Shown piece after piece: positions 1 to 7,640 of a stretch of DNA of 35,272 nucleotides. The notes beneath the pieces are model-generated. The model saw only the letters and a program-made list of their open reading frames with translations, did no database searches and was not told the origin of the DNA. Position numbers and translations under genes: made by a program. Location: positions 1 through 35,272 of the forward strand of contig JAGRIU010000025.1 of assembly GCA_020443075.1 (NCBI GenBank), read 5' to 3'. Numbering within the stretch: the first letter of the stretch is position 1; the number at the start of each line of letters is the position of its first letter. The stretch is from Alphaproteobacteria bacterium. GTDB taxonomy: Bacteria > Pseudomonadota > Alphaproteobacteria > Micavibrionales > Micavibrionaceae.

Positions 1-436
1 AAGCCGGTGAGCACCACGTTGCGGCTCTGGGCGGGTGCCCGCCCGTGGTCACCCCGAAGGCCAAGGTTGGCTGGCAGTGGTACTCGCTGGGCGCGCTCGG
101 CTTGGAGAATGCCTGAAGGCAGCCGATATGCTGGAGGCGCAAGGTGTGAGCGTCACCGTGGCCGATGCGCGGTTTGCCAAACCTTTGGATGAAAACTTAA
201 TTCGCGATCTGGCGCACGGGCATAAAACACTGATCACCATCGAAGAAGGTTCGCGCGGCGGGTTCGGCTCCTATGTGCTGGAATTTCTGGCGCATAACGA
301 CCTGATGGACGGCCTCAAAGTCCGCACGCTGCACCTGCCCGACGTGTTTCAGGATCATGACAGCCCGGAAAAGCAATATGAAGAGGCTGGACTGGTTGCA
401 TCATCTATCGTTGCTATCGCCATCAAAACGCTTTAG
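1..436 (+). CDS. dxs: 1-deoxy-D-xylulose-5-phosphate synthase, C-terminal part (partial)
   Basis: The C-terminal domain of Dxs, the thiamine-diphosphate enzyme that joins pyruvate and glyceraldehyde 3-phosphate in the first step of the MEP isoprenoid pathway. From about base 98 the frame reads as a typical Dxs end: RLGECLKAAD, then VTVADARFAKPLD, ITIEEGSRGGFGS and LPDVFQDHDSPEKQYEEAGL, stopping with TAG at 434-436. The gene enters from outside the window. The first ~95 bases do not give a clean Dxs frame: the expected LSLG is in another frame (84-92) from the following RLGEC (98 onward), and this second frame has a stop near base 7. An indel or poor sequence at the window edge is likely. The HAD gene follows after 9 bases, so the two are probably co-transcribed. 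Confidence 0.9.
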
Positions 437-445
437 GCTTTTTTC

Positions 446-1180
446 ATGCCTCTACCCTGCCCGACAATCGTGATTTTTGATATGGATGGAACGACCGTCC
501 GGCACTTGCACCCCAAGCTTTTGGGGGTGATGGAGTGGCTGGACGATGCGGCGTTCAAAATCTCTCGTTTATGGACGTGGGTGTTCGAGCGCCGGGCGCA
601 AGGGCCGATTTTGCTGCCCGGACCGGATGAGCCTGTTAAGCCCGCCAAGTCGATTATCGTGCACCGCGCCATTCACAAGCTGCGGCGCAAGCCTGTGGAG
701 CTGGTGGTGGAGCCATGCCCCGGCGTATATTCGGTTTTATCCTTGCTGAAGAAGCACAACATCCCGATGGCGCTGGCCAGCAACGGGCTGGGCAAGGGCT
801 ACGGCGAGGATATTGTCGAGAAATTCGGCTTAAATGAGTATTTCGGCGCATGCATTTTCCGCGAGGATATCCGCAAGTCCAAGCCGAACCCGGAGCCGAT
901 TTTGCTGGCGCTGGACCGATTGCTCCAGCGGCCTTTGCTGGCCAGCGACGTGATCTGGTATATCGGCGACCGCCACAAGGACGTGCTGGCCGTGTTGGCG
1001 GCAGATAAGGAATTACCGTGCGAAATCGTGCCGGTGGCTTATGCGGTCAATGCAGCGGTGGCGGTGATCGAAAAAGGGTATGGACCGGATCATATTCTGA
1101 TGAGCTATCAAGACATTTATGCTGTTTTGAAGCGTCTGTTTAGCGCGGATGAAGGCAGGCTCAAAGCGGCGGCGGAATAG
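446..1180 (+). CDS. HAD-superfamily hydrolase (phosphoglycolate-phosphatase-like)
   Basis: A 244-residue haloacid dehalogenase-like phosphatase, probably cytosolic. HAD motif I is FDMDGTT with nucleophile and acid/base Asp at residues 12 and 14. Motif II is in ALASNG, the motif III lysine is in RKSKPNPEP, and motif IV is IGDRHKD. The cap between motifs I and II is about 90 residues and contains basic and aromatic stretches, so the substrate cannot be assigned; a small phosphorylated metabolite is the usual case. The start ATG is 9 bases after the dxs stop, which suggests one transcript. The gene ends head-on against sppA with about 30 bases between them. Confidence 0.85.
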   Translation: MPLPCPTIVIFDMDGTTVRHLHPKLLGVMEWLDDAAFKISRLWTWVFERRAQGPILLPGPDEPVKPAKSIIVHRAIHKLRRKPVELVVEPCPGVYSVLSLLKKHNIPMALASNGLGKGYGEDIVEKFGLNEYFGACIFREDIRKSKPNPEPILLALDRLLQRPLLASDVIWYIGDRHKDVLAVLAADKELPCEIVPVAYAVNAAVAVIEKGYGPDHILMSYQDIYAVLKRLFSADEGRLKAAAE

Positions 1181-1182
1181 CC

Positions 1183-1224
1183 CCCTACTCCATGCGCCCT
1201 ACTCCATGCGCCCTATTCCAAACG
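1183..1224. repeat. 14-bp tandem repeat at a convergent gene junction
   Basis: Two identical copies of CCCTACTCCATGCG (1183-1196 and 1197-1210) are followed by a diverged third copy (1211-1224) that contains the stop codon of sppA on the minus strand. Read on the minus strand each unit carries a TAG, so the repeat places three in-frame-independent stops at the end of sppA. It probably arose by slippage. There is no clear intrinsic terminator here. Confidence 0.7.
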
Positions 1225-3096
1225 CAGGGGTTCGTAGGTGAGGTAATTCTGCGGATTTTGCCCCATATCTACCGCCTGCAAATAGGGCTGGAGAAGGATT
1301 TTGGCTTTGGAGGCCCAATCAGGTTCCGGTCCCATGGCCACCTGCCCGCCCAAAAGCTCCATAAGCTGTTCGATCGCGGTTTTGGGTTTGGGGAAGATTT
1401 CGATATCGATATCGCGGCGGTCCTGCCCGCCCAGCATCCGCGCCACATAATCCTGCGCATCGCTCAGGCTCCCCAGCTCGTCAACAAGGCCTATTTCCAG
1501 CGCACGCTTGCCTGTCCAGACGCGGCCTCCGGCGATTTTATCGACGGCTTCTGGCTCCATTTTCCGGCCTTTGGCCACGCGCTCGATAAAGCTGTCATAG
1601 ATTTGATCGAGCATAGCGTTCATGCGCTCGGTTTCGCTGGCGTTAAACGGCGTGTTGATCGACCAGATTCCGGCGTTTTTGCCCCAAGATATTTTCTCCC
1701 AGTTCACGCCAAGTTTTTTGCTGAGGTCTTCGATGGCGAATTTACCGCCGACGACGCCGATAGAGCCTGTGAGCGTTGTCGGAGAGGCGAAGATATGATC
1801 GGCATAGGCTGAAATCCAGTAACCGCCCGAGGCTGCGGCGTCGCCCATAGAGACGATGACTTTCTTCCCGCGACCTTGAGCGCGTTCGACGGCGCGCAGA
1901 ATGCTTTCCGAGGCCGTGGGCGAGCCGCCGGGGCTGTCGATGCGCAGAATGATGGCTTAGACCTTATTGTCGCGCGATGCATTGAGGATGGCCGGAGCGA
2001 TTTCATCGGCTGCGGCGACATGAGAGCCACCATCAAAGGCGCCGCCGCCGTCAGCACTGGGGACGATCGCGCCCAGCGCATAAATCAGGGCAACCTTGCC
2101 TTTACGACCTTTATGGATTTCGCTTGCGATGCCATCGCGGTAGTCTTCCATGTACACCAGATCGAGGTTTTCGGCTTTCGGCTCGCCAGTTACCTCTTCG
2201 GCGACCTTTTCCAGCAGCACGTCGCCGTAATCGACATGGGTCACCAGCCCGGCTTCTTGGGCTTCCTTGGCCGTCAGCAGGCCTTTATCGACCAGTTTTT
2301 CGAATGCAGCGGGGCTCATCCCGCGATCGGCCGGCACGTCGGCGAGAATGACACTGCGAATATCGTTGATGAGCTGGCGCGTCATTTCCTTATTTTCGGG
2401 CGAGATTGACTTGTTCGTCAGGCTTTCATAGGCGGTTTTATAGTCCTTGCGCTGGAAGAATTGCGGACGGATACCGAGTTTGTCGAGACCTTCGCGCATG
2501 AACGGCATTTCAGCGCTGATGCCGGCGACCGAGACAACACCCAACGGCTGCATCCAGATTTCGTCAAAGGCCGAAGCGAGATAATAGCGCCCCAGCCCGC
2601 CGCCGCCATCGCCATAGGATGAGCTGTAGATATAGGCGAATTTTCCGGCTTCGCGAAAGCGTTTGAGCGCGGCGCGAACATCTTGTGTGGCGCTGAGGCC
2701 GAAACTGCCGCCGCGCATGCGGGCAACCAATCCTGTCACACGCGGGTCACGGGCCGCATGATCCAGCGTATCGACAATTTCATTTACGGTCAGGGACGGC
2801 TCTTCAAAGCCATCAAGAAAAGATATTTCTTTGGGAAGTTCCTGGAACCCGTCTTCGAACCCCATATAGAGGACGATGTCCTTTTGGGGCAACATGGGTA
2901 CTTCGTGAGCGCCTTTGCGGGCAGAAGACAAGATCACAACCGCGATCACCGCGTTAATGAGCATCAAAAAGCCCAGCGCCATCGCCGTGCGTTTGAGCGC
3001 CAGCCAAATGATAGGCAAAATGCGCCATTTGATCTTCGGTTTTTGTGAAGATGGCGGGGTGAAAAGCGGACGATGCTGGCGGAAGTTTTTCTTCAT
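1213..3096 (-). pseudogene. sppA: Signal peptide peptidase SppA (long form), interrupted by an in-frame TAA
   Basis: A membrane-anchored S49 serine peptidase that degrades cleaved signal peptides. The frame reads 379 codons from ATG 3096, a TAA at 1959-1957, then 247 more codons in the same frame to TAG at 1215-1213. This gives 627 codons in all, close to the roughly 618 residues of E. coli SppA. A membrane helix spans residues 36-58. The expected general base is Lys220 (in RKDYKTAYE, equivalent to E. coli K209). The expected nucleophile is Ser423 (in ASGGYW, equivalent to S409). The stop falls between them, just before AIILRIDSPGGS, where relatives usually have Lys; one AAA to TAA change explains it. 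The ATG overlaps the aroC stop as ATGA, so the genes are translationally coupled. It is either a recent pseudogene or a sequencing error. Confidence 0.9.
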
Positions 3097-4163
3097 AGGC
3101 ACTGCGCCTTGTGGCGGAGCCAGTGATCGGCGAGGACGCAGGCCATCATGGCCTCGACGACGGGTGTGCCGCGCAGGCCGACGCACGGATCGTGGCGGCC
3201 TTTGGTGATGATTTCGGTTTCGTTTCCGCCCGTATCGATCGTTTTGACGGGGGTCAAAATGGAGCTGGTCGGCTTGAAGGCGACGCGCACGATGATGTCC
3301 TGCCCGCTGGAGATGCCGCCGAGGATGCCGCCCGCGTTATTGCTCTGGAAGCCGCCAGCGCGGATTTCATCGGCGTTTTGTTCGCCGCGTAATGAAGCGG
3401 CCTCGAATCCGGCGCCGATTTCCACAGCCTTGACGGCGTTGATGCTCATCATCGCTTTGGCCAGATCCGCGTCGAGCTTATCATACACGGGTGCGCCCAG
3501 TCCGGCCGGAATGCCCGAGGCGTGACATTCGACGACCGCGCCGATGGAAGAACCGGATTTGCGGATGTCATCCAGATAGTCCGCCCACTCTTCGGCGGCT
3601 TTGGAATCGGGGCACCAGAGCGGGTTTTTCTCGATTTGTGCCCAGTCGAAATTATCGCGGTTGATGTGCTTTTCTCCGACCTGCACAACGGCGGCGCGGA
3701 TTTTTACGCCCGCGCCAATCTGGTTTTCCAGCAGCTTGCGCGCCAGAGCCCCTGCGGCGACGCGGCTGGCGGTTTCCCGCGCGGAGGAGCGCCCGCCGCC
3801 ACGGTAGTCACGGATACCGTATTTCTCCATGTAGGTAAAATCGGCGTGGCCGGGGCGGAATTTATCTTTGATTTCGCTGTAGTCCTTGGATTTCTGGTCC
3901 TGATTGCGGATCAGGAGAGCGATAGGCGTGCCTGTGGTTTGGCCTTCGAAGACGCCGGAGAGAATTTCAACCGTGTCGGGTTCTTTGCGCTGTGTGGTGT
4001 GGCGGGACTGGCCGGGCTTGCGCTTGTCGAGATAGGCTTGAATGTCGGATTCGGTGAGCGGGATGCGCGGCGGCATGCCGTCCACAACAGCGCCAATGGC
4101 CGGGCCGTGGCTTTCGCCGAAGGTTGTATACTGAAAAAGTGTGCCGAAACGATTACCAGACAT
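3093..4163 (-). CDS. aroC: Chorismate synthase
   Basis: Converts 5-enolpyruvylshikimate 3-phosphate to chorismate, the last step of the shikimate pathway, with reduced FMN as cofactor. The protein is 356 residues, normal for the family. All signature regions are present: [16 protein letters not shown] near residue 14, [20 protein letters not shown] near residue 105 followed by [10 protein letters not shown], and [16 protein letters not shown] near the C-terminus. The stop overlaps the sppA start by ATGA. The upstream 100 bases hold an imperfect inverted repeat instead of an obvious promoter. It has no missing key region. Confidence 0.97.
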   Translation of the reverse strand: MSGNRFGTLFQYTTFGESHGPAIGAVVDGMPPRIPLTESDIQAYLDKRKPGQSRHTTQRKEPDTVEILSGVFEGQTTGTPIALLIRNQDQKSKDYSEIKDKFRPGHADFTYMEKYGIRDYRGGGRSSARETASRVAAGALARKLLENQIGAGVKIRAAVVQVGEKHINRDNFDWAQIEKNPLWCPDSKAAEEWADYLDDIRKSGSSIGAVVECHASGIPAGLGAPVYDKLDADLAKAMMSINAVKAVEIGAGFEAASLRGEQNADEIRAGGFQSNNAGGILGGISSGQDIIVRVAFKPTSSILTPVKTIDTGGNETEIITKGRHDPCVGLRGTPVVEAMMACVLADHWLRHKAQCL

Positions 4164-4182
4164 GAATTCCCTTTTTAATTAA

Positions 4183-4256
4183 CCACTACGAACACTACGG
4201 GCACAACGAATGAAGCGCAAGATATAAAACCGTTGTGATCGCCGTGTCCGTGGTGG
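4183..4256. repeat. Imperfect inverted repeat (26-base arms)
   Basis: Arms at 4183-4208 and 4231-4256 are complementary at 20 of 26 positions across a 22-base AT-rich loop. It fills the gap between the thioesterase stop and the aroC start on the minus strand. There is no T-tract at either side, so it is more likely a dispersed palindromic repeat unit than an intrinsic terminator. Confidence 0.6.
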
Positions 4257-4262
4257 TCTACA

Positions 4263-4724
4263 TTATTTCACAACCACTTTTTCTTTCTGAGCGCTCAAGG
4301 TTCCCTGCTCTATGATAGCGACGGTGAGGCGGGCAATGCAGACGCGTTTGCCGGTGGCTTCTTCGGTGATGTCGATGCTCCAGACCTGTGTGCGGCGACC
4401 GATATGCAGCGGTGTGCAGCGGCCGATGACAAAGCCTTGGGTGACGGCGCGGATATGGTTAGCGTTGATGTCGAGGCCGACGGCGCGTTCTTTGTCCGGA
4501 TCGATGGTCATCCATGCGGCCACAGAGCCGAGCGTTTCGGCCAGTACGCAGCTCGCCCCGCCGTGCAAAATGCCGAAAGGCTGGGTTGTGCGGTAATCGA
4601 CGGGCATGCGCGCGCTTAAGTGATCGGGGCCGATGTCGGTGAATTCAATCCCGATATGCGTGCCCATATTGGCGTTGCGCAAGCCTTCGAGGTAATCAAC
4701 GCAATAGTCTTTGAACCAGATCAT
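4263..4724 (-). CDS. PaaI/YdiI-type hotdog-fold acyl-CoA thioesterase
   Basis: A 153-residue single hotdog-domain thioesterase that hydrolyses acyl-CoA or acyl-carrier thioesters. It resembles the E. coli EntH/YdiI group: the HGGASCVLAETLGSVA helix holds Glu63 and His54 at the positions used for catalysis there, and the GLDINANHIRAV strand follows. The natural substrate cannot be told from sequence; there is no menaquinone or enterobactin gene nearby, so a housekeeping CoA-release role is as likely. The gene lies upstream of aroC on the same strand, about 100 bases away. Confidence 0.85.
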   Translation of the reverse strand: MIWFKDYCVDYLEGLRNANMGTHIGIEFTDIGPDHLSARMPVDYRTTQPFGILHGGASCVLAETLGSVAAWMTIDPDKERAVGLDINANHIRAVTQGFVIGRCTPLHIGRRTQVWSIDITEEATGKRVCIARLTVAIIEQGTLSAQKEKVVVK

Positions 4725-4777
4725 GGTTTCGTTTTAGCGGAGTTTTTTGTTTTAGGAAAGAGTATGCCTTAAAATCG

Positions 4778-4806
4778 TTGACATAACCGCTCTGTTTTCG
4801 TAGTTA
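4778..4806 (+). promoter_or_regulatory. Possible weak sigma-70 promoter
   Basis: A consensus TTGACA (4778-4783) is followed after 17 bases by TAGTTA (4801-4806), a poor -10. It lies about 30 bases upstream of the start at 4837. Only the -35 element is convincing. Confidence 0.3.
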
Positions 4807-4836
4807 TGTAACAGTAAATTATAGAAAGCTTATACA

Positions 4837-5181
4837 ATGTCGAAACTTACCCCCCTGCAAAAAGAAATACTCAGACAAGTTGCAGACAGAGAACCACTCA
4901 AACACGGAGATCGTCCTTCTGTTAACGACCTTGTGAGGGCTACGCAAGATGCCTATATGACGGCGGCAACGCATGGCGCAAACCGCACATTCTGTTTTGG
5001 TGACTTTCAACCCGTCACCATGTCGCTGAGCAGACATCGCATCCCCAGTCCAGACGGATTGAGCCATAATTTTACAAATATGGTCAGGGCAGCTCTCTTG
5101 CGCGCCGATCCGCACTATATCCCGCGCTATGTGCAAGAGCCGCCGCGCAGAAAGCTCGCGTTCTGCGGATTTCATCATTAA
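4837..5181 (+). CDS. Hypothetical protein, 114 residues
   Basis: I do not recognise this protein. It starts at ATG 4837 with a short purine-rich stretch about 10 bases upstream. It is soluble by appearance, with no signal peptide or membrane segment. The N-terminal 40 residues look helical (KLTPLQKEILRQVADREPL) and the C-terminus is rich in Arg, His and Pro. Codon use is more AT-rich than in fabI. A minus-strand frame of 137 codons overlaps it (4819-5232), but the plus-strand reading has the better start context and a less cysteine-rich composition. It stands alone between the divergent thioesterase and the end of fabI. Confidence 0.5.
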   Translation: MSKLTPLQKEILRQVADREPLKHGDRPSVNDLVRATQDAYMTAATHGANRTFCFGDFQPVTMSLSRHRIPSPDGLSHNFTNMVRAALLRADPHYIPRYVQEPPRRKLAFCGFHH

Positions 5182-5263
5182 TTTTGGAATTATGCTTTGC
5201 CCGCCAGACGGAAGGGGAAGGCCGAGCCTCACCTGCCCTCCTTACTCATAGCTAAAGGTTTGC

Positions 5264-6118
5264 TTAAGCCGCTTCTTCGTCTTTTTTCGGAGCGATGGAT
5301 TGCAGGAGCGCGCCGGTTTCGGCGGCGGAGTCGACGCTGCACATGCCTACCGTGTGGTAACCTGCATCAACGTGCAGGACTTCACCCGTAACGCCGGAGC
5401 CCAGTTCAGAGAGCAGGAACAAACCGGAGCGCCCGACATCGTCGATGGTCACGTTGCGCTTAAGCGGCGAGTTAAGCTCATTCCACTTTAGAATATAACG
5501 GAAGTCGCCGATCCCGCTGGCGGCCAGCGTTTTGATCGGGCCTGCGGAAATGGCATTGACGCGGATATTTCGAGCCCCCAGATCGGCGGCTAGATAGCGC
5601 ACGGAAGCCTCCAGAGCGGCTTTGGCCACGCCCATAACGTTGTAGTGCGGCATGACGCGCTCGGCGCCGTAATAGGTCAGCGTGACCAAAGAGCCACCGT
5701 CTTTCATCAGCGGCACGGCGCGGCGGGCAACGGCGGTGAAGGAATAAACGGAAATATCCATCGTGCGGGTGAAATTCTCGCGGCTTGTATTCAGGTACAG
5801 TCCGTCGAGCTCGTTTTTGTCGGAAAAAGCGATGGCATGGACAACAAAATCGAGCTGGCCCCATTCTTTTTCAATCGCCGCAAAGGTCGAATCGATACTG
5901 GCTTCGTCGGTCACATCGCAAGGCACGACAATTTTTGCACCGATTTGCTCGGCCAGCGGGCGCACGCGCTTTTCCAACGCTTCGCCCTGGTAGGTAAAAG
6001 CCAACTCAGCGCCGCTTTCGGCGGCAGCCCTGGCCAGCCCCCAAGCGATCGAGCGGTCATTGGCGACCCCCATAATCAGACCTCGCTTGCCTTTGAGAAA
6101 ATTGTTCGTGCTTTGCAT
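5264..6118 (-). CDS. fabI: Enoyl-[acyl-carrier-protein] reductase (NADH)
   Basis: Reduces trans-2-enoyl-ACP in each cycle of type II fatty-acid synthesis, a cytosolic NADH-dependent step and the target of triclosan and diazaborines. The 284 residues form a classic FabI short-chain dehydrogenase: nucleotide-binding GVANDRSIAWG at 17-27, VVHAIAFSDKNEL, and the catalytic Tyr-X6-Lys in YNVMGVAK with the preceding Tyr of TYYGAERVMPHY. The loop AISAGPIKTLAASGI is intact. It is about 20 residues longer than the E. coli enzyme, mostly in an acidic and lysine-rich tail (APKKDEEAA). It is divergent from the 450-residue unknown gene, with 150 bases between the two starts. Confidence 0.97.
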   Translation of the reverse strand: MQSTNNFLKGKRGLIMGVANDRSIAWGLARAAAESGAELAFTYQGEALEKRVRPLAEQIGAKIVVPCDVTDEASIDSTFAAIEKEWGQLDFVVHAIAFSDKNELDGLYLNTSRENFTRTMDISVYSFTAVARRAVPLMKDGGSLVTLTYYGAERVMPHYNVMGVAKAALEASVRYLAADLGARNIRVNAISAGPIKTLAASGIGDFRYILKWNELNSPLKRNVTIDDVGRSGLFLLSELGSGVTGEVLHVDAGYHTVGMCSVDSAAETGALLQSIAPKKDEEAA

Positions 6119-6157
6119 TTTTGACTCTTTTTATTTTTTTCGGGGTTTAAACACTGT

Positions 6158-6185
6158 ATCCTACACAATTCACGGGCGGCGGCAA
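6158..6185 (-). promoter_or_regulatory. Candidate fabI promoter
   Basis: On the minus strand TTGCCG (6185-6180) and TAGGAT (6163-6158) are separated by 16 bases, about 40 bases upstream of the fabI ATG. Each hexamer matches the sigma-70 consensus at four of six positions, so this is only a candidate. Confidence 0.35.
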
Positions 6186-6271
6186 GTCCTGAAAATCTGT
6201 CGCAAGGATGCCGCGTTTATTTTGTCTTTTCGCCTGATTTCCTGCGTTTTTATTGTGACAACGATGTGAGC

Positions 6272-7618
6272 ATGAGCCAACCAGACCGCGGATTTGAATA
6301 TAGCTTTCGGACCATAAGCCGCCAGATTCAGGAGGCTTTTCCGGCGTTGACACTCTACTTCCACATTCAGATGCCGGGAACGGAAAATAAAGGCGCACCT
6401 CTGGCGCCTGTTGCGCGGCATCCGGCCGGTGAAGCGTTTTTGCCTTATCTACAACGTACCTTGCCGGAGCGCTGTGGCTTCAAGGGCATAGCATTTGCCA
6501 AACGCGGCGGGGTTTTGTTCTGGCCGTTCGAGCGCACCGAAGATGCGCTGGCGGTGTGCAATGTCTGCGCCGAGGAGACGGTTTTGCCCAAAGCGCTTAT
6601 TTTCGAGGCCAACCCCGAACAATATGACCGGTTTTTAGGGTATGGACTGGCTTGGCAAGCGCTTTCTTTTTACCAAAAGCATAAGACGGAACCTCATCGC
6701 AAGAAAGACGTCATTGCGCCGTCCCCTTCACCGCTGGATGTTTTACGGCGCACATTGTTGTCCGAGTGTTTTGCCGCGTTGTTGATCGAACAAAGCGAAG
6801 AGAAAGGGTTTTTCCGGCGTTATATGAAGAAATGTAGCGAACTCAGCATCACGGCCAACGAAGGATACATTCCGGAGAATCATCCCTATCCAATCGTGTT
6901 CGATTCGATCGGATTGATTTTGAAGGACATGGCTATCGAGACGAAAGATATGAGCGAGCTTATCCAAAACACGCTTTTGATGGTCAATGAAATCAATGAA
7001 ACCTACGATGATATTACTCTGAAGCAATGGGTGCAGTTTTGTTACGGCGCGCAGGAAATGGCGTGGATGGGGTTGTCTGCCCGCGATATTCTCGGGGCGG
7101 CGTCCTATCACAGCGATAGCGCGTATGTCCGCACAACCGCGCATTTGATTGCCGAGTCATTGAACACCGATGTTGTACCGCTTAAAAGCCTGGAGATTTA
7201 CAATCCGTTTGCGGATCAGGAACGATTCGAGCGGGCGCATGCCAAGGTGGCAATGGCTCGTTTTGAGCAGATTTTGGGCGAAGCGTTGGTCGATCATGAG
7301 CCGGAGATCCTGCTCAAGGAGGCTATGCGGCAAAACGAGGCTTTTATGAAAGGCGAGATTATCGGATGGTGCGCCCCCGCGCTGGTCAAAACCTGCCTGG
7401 CCTACGGCAAGGATGATGTGCGCCCTGCCCTGCTGCGCGATATATTCGAAGGCGCTTTTCATGCGGCGCGCTGGGGCGATATCCGTCTTTTGAACCGGTT
7501 TGTGATGAAGAAAAAGCGTCAAGGCACGGAACCGACTCCGGCGATGATTGTGGACGAATTTATCGGTGAGCACGAACGGCTACAAATATTTAAAAATGCT
7601 TTTTCTGACGTATGTTAG
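6272..7618 (+). CDS. Uncharacterised protein, ~448 residues
   Basis: I do not recognise this protein. The open frame is long and its codon use matches its neighbours, so it is very likely real. Two starts are possible two codons apart, GTG at 6266 and ATG at 6272; neither has a strong ribosome binding site. There is no signal peptide or membrane helix. The first ~130 residues look alpha/beta (ALTLYFHIQMPG, FKGIAFAKRGGVLFWPF) and contain a CNVC pair; the rest is mostly amphipathic helix, with a basic segment VMKKKRQG near the C-terminus. It ends 22 bases from the convergent uvrA. A cytosolic function is likely, but I cannot say which. Confidence 0.75.
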   Translation: MSQPDRGFEYSFRTISRQIQEAFPALTLYFHIQMPGTENKGAPLAPVARHPAGEAFLPYLQRTLPERCGFKGIAFAKRGGVLFWPFERTEDALAVCNVCAEETVLPKALIFEANPEQYDRFLGYGLAWQALSFYQKHKTEPHRKKDVIAPSPSPLDVLRRTLLSECFAALLIEQSEEKGFFRRYMKKCSELSITANEGYIPENHPYPIVFDSIGLILKDMAIETKDMSELIQNTLLMVNEINETYDDITLKQWVQFCYGAQEMAWMGLSARDILGAASYHSDSAYVRTTAHLIAESLNTDVVPLKSLEIYNPFADQERFERAHAKVAMARFEQILGEALVDHEPEILLKEAMRQNEAFMKGEIIGWCAPALVKTCLAYGKDDVRPALLRDIFEGAFHAARWGDIRLLNRFVMKKKRQGTEPTPAMIVDEFIGEHERLQIFKNAFSDVC

Positions 7619-7640
7619 CTTGCGTCTTTGAATCTTTTTC

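Noticed and set aside
1957..1959. Reassigned stop codon or selenocysteine-type recoding in sppA
   Set aside because: The codon is TAA, and TAA ends many intact genes here; no recoding signal is known for it in these bacteria.
4819..5232. A 137-codon minus-strand frame opposite the small gene at 4837-5181
   Set aside because: It is Cys- and Arg-rich, lacks a good ribosome binding site, and the plus-strand frame has the better start. The choice is not certain.
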